In this document: positions 38,501-46,594 of the stretch, piece by piece
Layout: each line of letters begins with the position of its first letter
Position numbering within the stretch: the first letter of the stretch is position 1
NCBI GenBank assembly: GCA_029204225.1
Contig: CM055107.1
Span: 31,583,410 to 31,647,409 of the forward strand
DNA: 64,000 bases
Direction: 5' to 3'
DNA from: Diphasiastrum complanatum
Lineage: Eukaryota; Streptophyta; Lycopodiopsida; Lycopodiales; Lycopodiaceae
Translations under genes and position numbers: made by a program
The notes under the pieces: model-generated
What the model was told of the DNA's origin: nothing
The model's database searches: none
Seen by the model: only the letters and a program-made list of their open reading frames with translations

Positions 38501-41500
38501 CCTTTTTTTAAGAACAAGGGAGACCACTAGTAGCAAGAGGAAAATCAGTTTCACCTTTTAGTAAGTATGAAAAGAATCTGCAAGGCGACCTTATTTATTT
38601 TGAGGGAGGAAGAAGAGAGGCTAGATGATTTGGTTCACTTGGAAGGACTGGTTTCTCTGTGATTTTTTCCTTTAATTTGAGGAGAGTAGCATCTGTCAGG
38701 TGGAAGTTCCCATCTGAGTGAGGATAAATTGGGCTAGTTGATTAAAGATTAGGAACACATGACGCATCTAAAAAGTCATGTTCTCATGCTATTTTGTCAT
38801 TATGATTCAAGTGTGCTTTTTTTAAGCACAAGGGAGACTACTAGTAGCAAGAGGATAAAATCAGTTCCACCTTTTAGTAAGTATGATAAGAATCCACAAC
38901 GAGGAAGAAGAGAGGGTAGATAATTTGGATCACTTGGAAGGACTGGTTTCTCTGGCTTTTTCCTTCATTTTGAGGAGAGTAGCATCTGTAAGGTGGAAGT
39001 TTCCATCTGATTGAGAATAAGATGAGCTGGTTGACTAATGATTAGCGACACGTAGATCTTCAAGGCTGCTTACACGAACTTTGAATTCTGTACAGTACAA
39101 ATTCTTCAATATCCTCTTGATGCAAGGTTTTTAGTTTGAAGTTGAGCGCTGTTGTGAGTATGGTGAATGTCTCGCTTGTAGAATAGAATCTAGGATATTT
39201 TGTTCTCTTTGTCCCTTGAAACTTATTTCCTGCAGTCCTTTTATCCTCTCGAGGATAGGTACTGCCCATAGTATTTTCTGAGCAATAAGTTTCGCATAGA
39301 AGTGGCCTCCACATGCTGAATCATGGCACTCCTCAAGAATAAAGGGTCTAAACACAATGTATGAATTGCTGATTGGCATGGTAACTAAGGATCAATTCAT
39401 ATTTGCAACTGCCTAGTTGGATCAATTGAGACTCTCTTTACTGTCACAATGTGACGAAGGTAATTTATGTGAGTCTTACACAACTCAGTTCTCTTGTCAT
39501 CAGCATACACAATTTTTCTGTAGCTCTCTAAAGACAATCCAAAAATGCACTCCATGCTCTGACATTAACTTGCTGTACACCAGGATAATGTCAATAAAAT
39601 CTGTGGCGAACTTTCCCATGCATTTTCTGAATGTCATTCATGAGCATCATGAATGTTGTTAGAGCACTGGTTACCCCAATCAACATAAGTAAGGACTCAT
39701 AGTGTTCAAATCGGGTCTGAAAAGTCGTCTCGTTTACATCTTCTCTAATCTGAATTTGATGATAGCCACTCTTAAGATCTATCTTACCGATGATCAATGC
39801 TCCTTGCAACACATCCAGCAAATTGTCAACTCCTGGCATAATATATTGATATTTTATCGATATCTTATTTAGACCATGGTAATCCACAGGAATCCAAAAC
39901 AACTATCCTTTTTCTTAACTAGTAGGATGGGTGACACAGGGTGAGTAGCTGGGCTTAACATATCCAAACTTAGGATATCCTCTTTTTGAAACTTGTCTTG
40001 TAAGGTGATCTACACATGGGACTTGCCCCTTGAATGAGCTTCACGTTATGCTCAACATTGTGTCTTGGAGGCCAATGGATTCTCTTGAATTTAAGATTGA
40101 AACTCTTGTGTGAAAGATTCATTTGATGCATTTAGTTCACGAGAACCGGGGTGAGTTGCAAATGCTGATGTAGGATGCTTATGCCTATTTAAGATAATTA
40201 AAGTAGTAGATACTAAACCAAGATAATCATTTGTATTCATCATGAAACACAAACATAAACACTGGAAATGCATTCTCTTTTTTGTAAAGCTGAGATGAGA
40301 GGGCCATCTGACAACTTCCTCTCACCCTTCGTTGTCAGGTGTTCTCATCACTCAACCCAAGTTGTGGGAGATAGTGGTACATTGTAATTTTACCACCACC
40401 TATTCACAATGTCAGTAAGATGGTATGCGGCCTTCTTAATGCACCACACATCTTTACTGGACGCTCTATGGAGTTCAAAGTGACTTCTTACTTATTAAAC
40501 AAGTGATATATGAAATCGGCGATTCTCTCTTGTGTGGTGCCTGCATTCTTAGGTGGCTTGACATCTTTGTCTTCAGTAGAATGAAAGGCGTTTGAAATGG
40601 TTGTACAGTGTACAAAATAAGGTAATTGCTGTGCTGAAGAAGGATGTAGCTTTACAAATGAAGGGAGGGTAGATAGGGTAGGGATATCAATGATGTAGGA
40701 GTGACCAATATCCCACGAGTGATCATAACAAACCTTGAACCTTGGTCGGGGACTGCTCCACGGATTTCAGACAACCTTATTGCATACTGGGGAGTTCCAA
40801 GCACCGTGTTGGTGGTTATGCAGGCGACTGGGAGGTTGACAAGTCCTTGGGGTGATAGGACTAGTGTGAAAATTGACTTGGACTACACTAGCCTGGTGCT
40901 GGCTAGTAGGCCTGGTCATGATCTGAACTGCTTACAGACGTGATAGCTAGGTGCTCGATGGTAATGGTAATTACTGTCTTGCCGGCTTGCAACTGGTGAC
41001 ACACACAATCTATACTTATGTTGGGTGTCTAGGTGGTCATCATGACCATTCCCTCCAGTTATACGAGCCTCCAAGCAACCGGCCCTTACAGGATGCTGTA
41101 TGGTCCGTCACCGGCCCCTATGTGTGAGAATATTTTCAGTTTTTTGGGAGAGGGACAGGTAATTGTGATTCAACTGGTCACATCTTACTATTTTTTGCAG
41201 ATAATAGAGGTCCAATTCTGAAAATGGAAGTGGGTGTATAAGCTTTACCACTTATTTCAAAATTTTCTTGGACATTTTTGGAATGAGCTTAGATGCTATT
41301 TTGAATCATTTAAATAGAAGATTTCCGATCTCAGCTGTGTCTTTATGGAGGGCTCAACCTTGGTGTGCTTGTGCACCTCTTTCTCTCACTTGTCTCCTAC
41401 GGAAAATACCTATCATCTACTGTGAGCTGTCGGTGCTTGTACCTTAGCTGGTCAAGGTTTAGTGCCATTGCCTTTTAGAAACTGACACACATGCAAAGGA

Positions 41501-42206
41501 GAAAATAGGACACTTCATAACACTTCATCTATCAATTTGTAGGGTAAATGCTTACATGTGGCTTCAGCTGAGTGAATGTGCTGGAATATGTTGATGATGC
41601 AATATTCAATGTGTGCTTACATGAAGTGTGTTTTTTATATGATATCCAGGTCAGGGAAGATTGTATAGGTTCTTCAGACCCTGTAAAGGATGTGAGGCAG
41701 GTAGGTGCTCTGAGCAGACTCTAGCATTCAAGCCTTGGGAATTTTTTTTTTAATGCAATGCTGGCATGATAAATATGGGATGATTTTTTGGGTGATATAT
41801 TATTCGTTGAGTGCTGATCTTGTGCTATCCATTTTGAGGTTATCTGCAGGTGATTCCCAGCTTGCGAGCTAAAATTTTGATGGGATGCAGAATAGTCTTT
41901 AGTCGGATTTTCCCAGTTGGATTGGCCAATCCAGAATCACATCCTTTGTGGCAGTTAGCAGAGGCTCTTGGAGCCCAGTGTGTAGCAAGTATTGATGACT
42001 CGGTAACACATGTAGTTGCTTTGGATAGAGGGACTGATAAGGCGAGATGGGCTAAGCAAAATGGCCGATTCCTGGTTCACCCTAGTTGGATTGACGCTGC
42101 TTATTATCGTTGGTGCTGTCCTCATGAGGAAGATTTTCCTGTTGCTGATGTTCAAACAAAATATATGAAATTGAGCTTCTCAAAGACTGTTGATATCTGC
42201 TTATAA
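19336..42206 (+). CDS. CPL4: RNA polymerase II CTD phosphatase-like protein (CPL4/FCP1 family), nine exons
   Basis: Removes phosphates from the heptad-repeat tail of the largest RNA polymerase II subunit; plant CPL3/CPL4 proteins act in the nucleus on transcription and snRNA processing. Joining 19336-19393, 20134-20437, 20729-20811, 21516-21658, 22033-22261, 37628-37956, 38096-38290, 41650-41700 and 41850-42206 gives 582 codons plus stop with no phase conflict, and every intron is GT-AG. The protein has a Ser/Pro-rich then acidic N-terminus (about 28-120), a Cys/His cluster (C161, H164, C172, C175), the FCP1 catalytic motif DLDHT at 227-231, WTKLRPFVHRF from 301, ILDDTEG ending at 382, WPRHRDNLI near 384 and a BRCT domain from about 470 to 565. 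This order matches CPL4 better than CPL1/2, which carry dsRNA-binding domains. It is about a quarter longer than I recall for the Arabidopsis protein, mainly at the N-terminus. Introns 5 and 7 are inflated by transposons. Confidence 0.92.
19394..20133 (+). other. CPL4 intron 1
   Basis: GA-rich intron of 740 bases ending in TTATTGGCAG. It contains GA microsatellites near 19740-19764 and 19967-19981. Open frames across these runs are repeat artefacts. Confidence 0.6.
20134..20437 (+). CDS. CPL4: CPL4 exon 2
   Basis: Encodes residues 20-121: a Ser/Pro-rich patch (SVPASPSPSASPSSSASDD) and then a strongly acidic stretch. Acceptor GGCAG and donor AAAG|GTATGA. Disordered acidic N-termini are usual in this family. 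Confidence 0.85.
20729..20811 (+). CDS. CPL4: CPL4 exon 3
   Basis: Encodes residues 121-149 with a basic patch LGKRQRG that could act as a nuclear localisation signal. Acceptor GACCTCAG and donor GATG|GTATT; phases agree with the neighbours. Confidence 0.78.
21516..21658 (+). CDS. CPL4: CPL4 exon 4
   Basis: Carries the Cys/His cluster CPPHPGFMWGVCIRCG followed by LRYIHE, a signature just upstream of the phosphatase domain in CPL4/FCP1 proteins. Acceptor TCTGCAG and donor GAG|GTTAGT. Confidence 0.9.
22033..22261 (+). CDS. CPL4: CPL4 exon 5 (catalytic motif)
   Basis: Contains KRKLYLILDLDHTLLNSS with the nucleophile motif DxDxT. The two aspartates are the phosphate acceptor and general acid of this HAD-type phosphatase class. 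The donor used is ACAG|GTCATT, a weak match but the only one that keeps phase with exon 6. Reading through instead meets a TGA at 22294, which would give a short protein lacking most of the phosphatase domain. Confidence 0.9.
22262..23689. other. Unassigned part of intron 5
   Basis: No gene can be supported. Short frames such as 23218-22976 (minus) show no domain that I recognise. Confidence 0.4.
23690..24300 (+). repeat. Inverted duplication, arm 1
   Basis: Matches the reverse complement of about 27545-28065. Shared landmarks, in order, are ATCTACTCGTC, TTTTTTGAAAGTGATT (here TTTTTCGAAAGTGATT), GCAAGATTTGAATGCCACAC and TTTCTACATGCCTA. Because it directly precedes the LTR-adjacent sequence at 24300-24551, it is probably the 3' internal region of that retroelement family. 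Confidence 0.75.
24301..25004 (+). mobile_element. LTR element 3' end (internal tail plus LTR)
   Basis: The LTR spans 24552-25004: it starts TGTTAGAATATG after the polypurine tract AAAGGAGGG and ends ATTTCCTACA. The preceding 250 bases resemble the end of the internal region at 3540-3724 (GACATGAAGTTCG versus GGCATGAAGTTCG), so this is the 3' part of a relative of the element at 1514-4228. No 5' LTR or pol is attached. Confidence 0.78.
25005..26879. other. Unassigned part of intron 5
   Basis: Mostly featureless. A 64-codon frame at 25758-25952 looks protein-like (RDAYQHLYSANSHTSIIAYS) but has no partner exons and I do not recognise it. It is followed at 25948-25962 by a telobox-like CCCTAAACCCTAAAA. 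Confidence 0.35.
26885..27065. repeat. Degenerate CCAAACCCTATTGAA minisatellite
   Basis: About ten imperfect copies of a 17-20 base unit near ACCAAACCCTATTGAACC. The unit contains AAACCCTA, which overlaps the plant telomere motif, but the spacing is not telomeric. Confidence 0.75.
27545..28065 (-). repeat. Inverted duplication, arm 2
   Basis: Reverse complement of 23690-24290 with moderate divergence. Arm 1 and arm 2 are separated by about 3.2 kb and lie in the same intron. Confidence 0.75.
28110..30064 (+). pseudogene. LINE copy 1: reverse transcriptase to C-terminal zinc-binding region
   Basis: A non-LTR retrotransposon with 5' truncation. Blocks visible in shifting frames: ISHLFAKVYGSILQ, QAGFRPGYTTSDH, GVKQGCPLSPTLFGLYIDE, catalytic ILLYADDAVLLS near 28812, LSVNVGKTKVMVF, YTYLGVVFSG, and a C-terminal zf-RVT-like block QLCGMCDTREVEDEFHFLF then RCPAYYE near 29800-29865. 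This order is typical of L1-like plant LINEs. Frameshifts and stops break the frame (for example near 28475, 28615, 29215). The 5' junction lies next to a short CTCTCTCT at about 28110-28117. The copy is interrupted at 30064 by the nested copia element and continues at 35029. Confidence 0.9.
30065..30396 (+). repeat. 5' LTR of the nested copia element
   Basis: Matches 34652-35028 closely and ends TTTGTCA before the primer binding site. It lacks about 46 bases present in the 3' LTR (34857-34902). Confidence 0.9.
30397..30408 (+). other. Primer binding site of the nested copia element
   Basis: TGGTATCAGAGC directly after the 5' LTR, complementary to initiator methionine tRNA. Confidence 0.9.
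30807..31940 (+). pseudogene. copia gag and protease start
   Basis: ATG at 30807 starts MSSLAESMLSEASRLDGTNF, followed by a UBN2-type gag domain (residues about 14-200), a Lys-rich linker, and a zinc-knuckle remnant YCGKYGHFAFEC in which the first of the three cysteines is lost. The protease motif WYIDSSASKHMT follows. After about 31815 the frame shifts and the protease/linker continues in the next frame (31816-32166). Gag is otherwise open over more than 330 codons, so the element was active not very long ago relative to its neighbours. Confidence 0.88.
31941..32787 (+). pseudogene. copia protease end and integrase, disrupted
   Basis: Reads VLYVPGLAKNLLSVGAIT and then integrase blocks YFMTFIDDFSRKIWIYF, KMLRSDGGGEL, VAERTNRTIVECARCML and LRVFGCTAYAHIP across at least three frames. 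Aspartates of the catalytic triad are recognisable. The zinc-binding pre-integrase part is largely missing near 32050. Stops occur at about 32213 and 32647. The linker ends near 32787 at the inversion breakpoint. Confidence 0.85.
32788..33587 (-). pseudogene. Inverted RT N-terminal segment of the nested copia element
   Basis: On the minus strand this 800-base block encodes the front of the copia RT: NDTWDLVKLPKGKRPIGRKW, KARLVAKGYAQKEGLDY, and after a frameshift MDVKSAFLNGQLTEEVYMEQ and KKALYGLKQALRAL. The remainder of the RT, with the YVDD motif, follows on the + strand from 33588. If the block is turned round, the codons at its right junction line up in frame, which shows that it was inverted in place. 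Confidence 0.88.
33588..34600 (+). pseudogene. copia RT C-terminal part and RNase H
   Basis: Contains the catalytic LYVDDLVITGNN near 33695-33730, MKDLGLIHYCLGLEV, then the RNase H region RVLRYVKGTTCYGIEY, SDWAGDRDDRKSTTGYTF and SLTEAEYKAA with catalytic acidic residues visible. Stops at about 34060 and 34393 break the reading. The C-terminal motif ADIFTKALSRE is followed by the polypurine tract GAGGGGGG. Confidence 0.88.
34652..35028 (+). repeat. 3' LTR of the nested copia element
   Basis: Starts TGTATTTTGTCCC after the polypurine tract at 34643-34651 and ends TTTGTCA. It is longer than the 5' LTR by a block of about 46 bases. Confidence 0.9.
35029..35522 (+). mobile_element. LINE copy 1, 3' end with (TC)34 tail
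   Basis: Continuation of the LINE interrupted at 30064. It ends with CTTGACATGTAC and then GACATTAATAAAG, followed directly by a pure TC run (35455-35522). The same 3' ending recurs at 36705 and 36930. Confidence 0.8.
35455..35522. repeat. (TC)34 microsatellite at a LINE 3' end
   Basis: Pure TC run immediately after AATAAAGA of LINE copy 1 and immediately before LINE copy 2. Confidence 0.97.
35523..36739 (+). mobile_element. LINE copy 2, 5'-truncated, CT tail
   Basis: Encodes the stretch after the RT (MLYAAEIWCIGLSSSHWASI and on, 154 codons open from 35530), then a zf-RVT-like remnant (SCLVHYEILGRYY near 36200), corresponding to LINE copy 1 at about 29190-29950. The 3' end is TTTGGCATGGAAAAGACATT then AATAAAGTG and a CT run (36721-36738). 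It starts directly after the TC tail of copy 1. Confidence 0.85.
36740..36988 (+). mobile_element. LINE copy 3, 3' tail only
   Basis: Only about 200 bases of 3' untranslated sequence, matching the end of copy 2 (ACTTGACATGTAC, TTTTGGCATGGAAAAGACAT, TAATAAAG), followed by an imperfect CT run (about 36950-36987). It starts directly after the CT tail of copy 2. Confidence 0.8.
36989..37627. other. End of intron 5
   Basis: Unremarkable T-rich intron sequence leading to the acceptor at 37626-37627. Confidence 0.5.
37628..37956 (+). CDS. CPL4: CPL4 exon 6
   Basis: Residues 273-382 with MWTKLRPFVHRFLEQAS, MYVYTMGERAYA, AQLLDPSGRYFKGRVIS and VVILDDTEG, the core of the FCP1 homology domain. Acceptor GACCAG and donor GAAGGG|GTAAGT, a perfect donor. 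Confidence 0.95.
38096..38290 (+). CDS. CPL4: CPL4 exon 7
   Basis: Residues 383-447: WPRHRDNLIVMERYHFFTSS, then an acidic loop and ALKVLHSVHETFF, the end of the phosphatase domain. Acceptor ACTGCAG and donor GATCAG|GTTTGT. Confidence 0.95.
38437..39050 (+). repeat. Tandem duplication, unit about 315 bp
   Basis: The unit beginning GGAACACATGATGCATCTAA at 38437 recurs from 38752 with small indels. Both copies contain AAGGGAGAC, ACTAGTAGCAAGAGG and CACTTGGAAGGACTGGTTTC. Confidence 0.88.
39060..40090 (-). pseudogene. Ty3/gypsy RT and integrase relic
   Basis: On the minus strand, from about 40080 down: [36 protein letters not shown], then the catalytic region, which reads FIDIILVYS near 39590: the second aspartate of the FxDD motif is replaced, so the RT is dead. 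Further down (39379-39131) an integrase zinc-finger remnant reads ILEECHDSACGGHFYAKLIA, with its CxxC half decayed. RNase H is missing between them. Confidence 0.8.
40091..41649. other. Rest of intron 7
   Basis: No gene or repeat that I can support was seen; short frames lack similarity. Confidence 0.45.
41650..41700 (+). CDS. CPL4: CPL4 exon 8 (micro-exon)
   Basis: Seventeen codons (VREDCIGSSDPVKDVRQ) between acceptor TATCCAG and donor GGCAG|GTAGGT. Phase 0 on both sides, so skipping it would keep the frame. It corresponds to the linker between phosphatase and BRCT domains. Confidence 0.8.
41850..42206 (+). CDS. CPL4: CPL4 exon 9 (BRCT domain)
   Basis: Residues 465-582: GCRIVFSRIFPVGLANPESH, LAEALGAQCVASIDDSVTHV, RWAKQNGRFLVHPSWIDAAY. 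This is the single C-terminal BRCT fold of FCP1/CPL proteins, with the typical final WIDA tryptophan. Stop TAA at 42204-42206. Confidence 0.95.
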   Translation: MIPSLRAKILMGCRIVFSRIFPVGLANPESHPLWQLAEALGAQCVASIDDSVTHVVALDRGTDKARWAKQNGRFLVHPSWIDAAYYRWCCPHEEDFPVADVQTKYMKLSFSKTVDICL

Positions 42207-43985
42207 AGCTACCATCATTCACGGTCAATGCAGACTCGCTTGCGCTACTTGCGAGCTTTCTTATAAGAAGGTATGCTGCAGTCCCATGGCAATGTTACTT
42301 TCTTTTTCCGACAATGCTTTGTTCTCCATACTCATAAATTTTCAAGTAGCTTGCTATCTTGTGTTAACACTTGCCCCAACTCCATATAGAGGTTCAGAAT
42401 CTACAAGCTCATGTTTCTTGAAACTGGCTTTCCCCACTCTGGCTCAAGTTATTTGCATTTGCAAAGCTAGAATGTTATGACTAATCCAAGGAAGTTATGG
42501 CAACTTATCTCTTATAACATGAGTTGTGCCTTGGTTGTCTTTAGCATAAAACTTTGCCAATTAAGTGTGCATTTAATGAAAGTGGCAGCATCTCGCTGTA
42601 TATACAGGGCATGATCAAGGAAACTTGACGGAACAGCAATGATGGAAAAGTGGGTCTTTCCATTATCAGAACACAGTTTGCAGGAGTATGTGATGATGCT
42701 AAGAATAATTGTGGTTGTGCTTCAAAATATGCAAAATCTAGCAAGTAGTTGATAGAAATTGACGTCTCCTGATAGTGGTGTTGTTTGGAGCTCGTTGAGT
42801 ACTGTAAGAGGAGTTGTACAGTGTCGGGTCAGTATTATACTTCATGAAGTAGACTGACAAGCATTTGGAACTTTCTCTAATGCATTATTAACATACTTTT
42901 TATAGCTCTTGAACTTGGTTCTTGTCAAAGTTAATACACATGATTTTTAATGTTTGGCATCTCACATAAGATTTGAATGTGGGTGCTTTTTTCTATCTTA
43001 TGTGTATTGTAGTTTGCCATTTCTATCAAGAAAAGAGAATGCCTTCTTCCAAAAAGAATGTGCTGATTAGCTGGAAAAGCCTTACATAATTTCAAGAAGC
43101 TAGGATTTGTCTTTAACGTGACATGCAGATGTCCGAAAGCTACTGTGACCTGCACTTATTATTAGCTGTAGATGATTTGAGTAGCGATATAGTTCACACC
43201 ATGCATATGTCTTCTTGGTGGTGTTTGAACTTTGAATGTTACCCTAGAGTTAAACTCGTATATGTTTTCAAGAACTTACTGTTATGCCAATCAAAATTAC
43301 CCACTGTGTTGCACCCCTTTTTTCAAGAAATTTTTTAATTTTTCCAAAATAATCACTAGATTTGTGGCATGAACTCCCAACAGTTTTCCTGGTTCCGTCT
43401 TTCATCATGTTCATGCTTTTATGAAGAGCACCTTGTTTAACTACCTAATATGTGAGCTAGTTCATTGTCATTTTTTCCAGAGATCTCTAGAGCATTGTTT
43501 GGAATGCTACATTAATGAATGCATGTGGAACACATTCTAGAACTCATGATACAGAATTCTTATGGGTTTTTGCAATGTGTTGTTCTTGCGCGTTTTCTGT
43601 AACTTGTTTGTCTGGAAATGTTAGTTTGATAGGGTGTTAAAATTTTACAGTGTTTGTTGTGGCAAATGTAGCTTGAAAAACTGAAGATTGCCTAAATATT
43701 GAATTCCAAATTTCAATTGATTGATCAGGATATAGAGTGTTATCCAGTCTCTATATCGTGGGGGACCTTAATATTACCTCCAATTCCAGAAGCTTTGCTA
43801 CTTTTTCCCCAGTTTAAAAGTCTTTTGGCCTTACAGAAGTACTATGCTTCATAATGGCAGGATCTGTAACCAAGCACTTAGGCATTCTTCTCACTTTTTG
43901 TCTTTAGCTTGTGTAGCCTTATATGATTGTAACCTATTGTTTCAAATTCGATTCTTCTAGCTTTGTATTAAAGGTTTACATGCAC
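42207..43985. other. 3' untranslated region and intergenic sequence
   Basis: The 3' UTR of the CTD phosphatase must begin here, but I cannot place its end. No further gene was seen in the 1.8 kb. Confidence 0.45.
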
Positions 43986-43989
43986 AAAT

Positions 43990-44284
43990 TAAGTGCTCTT
44001 GGCAGAATACTGGTCACCAAACCACCGTCTACATGGAAGTAGGAATGCAGGTTTCCACAAGAAAAGTAAACACATAGTGATAAAATATCATTTTGTCAGA
44101 GATTTGGTTCAAGACGGGGAACTTACTTTAAAATTTTGTTCCACTAGCTTTATGATTGCTGACATCATGACCAAAGGGTTGAATAAATCACAGGTTTATG
44201 TTTTTGAGAAATCTGATGGGCATAACAGAAATTAAGGATAATGTAAATAAGTAATTAGGGTTGACTGTCAAGTGAGAAAGGGAT
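43990..44284 (+). pseudogene. copia RNase H tail with polypurine tract
   Basis: Reads NAGFHKKSKHIVIKYHFVRD, then ADIMTKGLNKSQ, the C-terminus of copia pol. The polypurine tract GAGAAAGGGA (44274-44283) precedes a TGTTGGTTCATGG start at 44285, so an LTR of a related family begins there. The same protein end, less decayed, is found at 47915-48136. Confidence 0.72.
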
Positions 44285-44598
44285 TGTTGGTTCATGGTTT
44301 CAGACCATGGTGACACATCACAATTAGCTGACATATTAGTTAGCTGGTTAAGTAGTTTCTATGCACACGCATTTATGATTGAACTTATAAAGGAAGTAGG
44401 TGTCTTCCATTAGCCATCTCAGCAGGTTCGGGTTGCTACCTGGAGTATGAAAAAATCCAGTTTTGAAAATTTGAAACTTTGCAACCATTAACGTGCAATA
44501 CGTATGTGAAGGTGATCACGTCCAAATAGGTGGACCTCTGCTTGAAACTCCCTTGGACATCAACTCATGTGCACTGCGTTATCAGATATTGTCGAACT

Positions 44599-45699
44599 TT
44601 AAAGACAAGGTGGCACAAGTCATGTTTGAACTGGACAAGGTCCAGATAGAAGGCTGTTACAGTGCATGCTTGCAAATGCTACAATCAGAGAAGCCTAGTT
44701 TTCTGAAAGGCTAACAGATCTTGGGATTAAGTGATGTTGGTACTCAATGGCCGAAATAGTGCATCTGTCAATTGCATGACATCAGCCAGACCGTACTGGT
44801 GAGCCCTGAACGTCAATTCAAGCCATGTTCTTATTTCGCTTTAAGTACTAAATTAGTTAAGGGTGTGGGACGTGATGTAATGACCTGCCATGAAGTACTT
44901 TTTGAGTATAGGCCAAGTGTAGGCCAGGCAGTATATATGTACACCTTTTACCATGTATAGTGTGTGTTATTAAAGACAAGGTGGCACAAGTCATGTTTGA
45001 ACTGGACAAGGTACAGATAGAAGGCTGTTACAGTGCATGCTTGCAAATGCTACAATCAGAGAAGCCTAGTTTTCTGAAAGGCTAACAGATCTTGGGATTA
45101 AGTGATGTTGGTACTCAATGGCCGAAATAGTGCATCTGTCAATTGCATGACATCAGCCAGACCGTACTGATGAGCCCCGAATGTCAATTCAAGCCATGTT
45201 CTTATTTCACTTTAAGTACTAGATTAGTTAAGGGTGTGGGACGTGATGTAATGACCTGCCGTGAAGTACTTTTTGAGTATAGGCCAAGCGTAGGCCAGGC
45301 AGTATATATGTACACCTTTTACCATGTATAGTGTGTGTTATTAAAGACAAGGTGGCACAAGTCATGTTTGAACTGGACAAGGTACAGATAGAAGACTGTT
45401 ACAGTGCATGCTTGCAAATGCTACAATCAGAGAAGCCTAGTTTTCTGAAAGGCTAACAGATCTTGGGATTAAGTGATGTTGGTACTCAATGGCCGAAATA
45501 GTGCATCTGTCAATTGCATGACATCAGCCAGACCGTACTGATGAGCCCCGAACGTCAATTCAAGCCATGTTCTTATTTCGCTTTAAGTACTAAATTAGTT
45601 AAGGGTGTGGGACGTGATGTAATGACCTGCCGTGAAGTACTTTTTGAGTATAGGCCAAGTGTAGGCCAGGCAGTATATATGTACACCTTTTACCATGTA
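44599..45699 (+). repeat. 371-bp tandem array (three near-identical units)
   Basis: Units begin at 44599, 44970 and 45341 with TTAAAGACAAGGTGGCAC; the LTR start within them falls at 44735, 45106 and 45477. Each unit is 136 bases of internal sequence followed by 235 bases of LTR starting TGTTGGTACTCAATGG. The third unit runs on into the rest of the LTR instead of a fourth unit. Differences between units are only a few bases, so the amplification is recent. Confidence 0.95.
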
Positions 45700-45775
45700 A
45701 TTCACTTGTTCTTGCAGTTTATTAAATGCTTTCAGTTGATTGTTTGAATTTGAGTTCTGCTGCATGAATGCATGT
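45477..45775 (+). repeat. 5' LTR of the copia element at 45.5-48.5 kb
   Basis: Matches 48152-48475. It lacks about 27 bases present in the 3' LTR (after CCATGTA). No canonical tRNA-iMet primer binding site follows; the sequence after it begins GTTGGTTATGG. Confidence 0.78.
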
Positions 45776-45965
45776 TTTACTTACGTTGGTTATGGGGCCC
45801 ACGTGCGAACTAGACAACCATGCAATACAGACTTGATTGCATTTGTTTTTTCTTTATTTCTAACACGAGCTAGTTCGTGTGATCCAAAGACACTTTTTTA
45901 TCATCACTGATTAGACAGGGGATTCTTGAACATTGTATAGTTCTTTCAGAACTGAATATCAAGAG

Positions 45966-46590
45966 ATGGCGTCAGAGATGCCAATGGAAATCAGGATGAT
46001 AGACAGATTACAAGGAGAGAATTATGCATCTTGGAGCTGGAAGATGCGGATAGTGCTGAAAGAAAAGGGACTCTGGGGCGTGGTTGCAGGAACGGAGGTC
46101 ATCGATCGAGATGGCGAGGGAGTGCCAAAGAACAACATGCAGGCGGAGCTCATAGCTCACAAGGATGCAAAAGCGCATATGATCATGTGCACATCGCTTG
46201 GAGATGCAGCTATTTCTCTGGTCCGGGACCAAGAAACATCAAAAGGGGTATGGGGTGCCTTGCGGTAGAGCTATCAATCGAAAAGATTCTCAAGCATACC
46301 TATGCTTCAATGACAGTTGACAAGCATAAAGATGACAGAGGGAGAACCCATCAAAGAGCACATTGAAAAGATCAAGACTTTAGGGCGATAGCTGGAGGAA
46401 GCAGGCACGGTTCTAGATAAGCCACAACTGATCTACACACTCATCACGAGTTTGCCAGTCAGTTATGATCCTTTAGTGATGCTGCTGGATAGATACGAGG
46501 GTGAAATGTGCATGGAACTCATCACCAGGAGGCTCTTACAAGAGGAGGCACGCCGCAGGATAAATCACCGGAGTTAAGAAGGTAAACTTC
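45966..46590 (+). pseudogene. copia gag, disrupted
   Basis: ATG at 45966 begins MASEMPMEIRMIDRLQGENY, then ASWSWKMRIVLKEKGLWGVV, the standard gag N-terminus, with a UBN2 region up to about 46560 (TLITSLPVSYDPL, RRLLQEEARRR). Stops at 46266 and about 46390 and frameshifts interrupt it. Confidence 0.85.
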
Positions 46591-46594
46591 AAGT

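Larger units (their letters stand above)
38291..41649 (+). other. CPL4 intron 7 with a tandem duplication and gypsy remnant
   Basis: Intron of 3.36 kb. It holds a 315-base direct duplication, a minus-strand gypsy relic (39.06-40.1 kb) and about 1.5 kb of plain sequence. Confidence 0.85.

Noticed and set aside
44772-45747. Three near-identical small frames as a tandem gene family
   Set aside because: They lie inside the LTR part of the 371-bp units, so they are shadows of a repeat.
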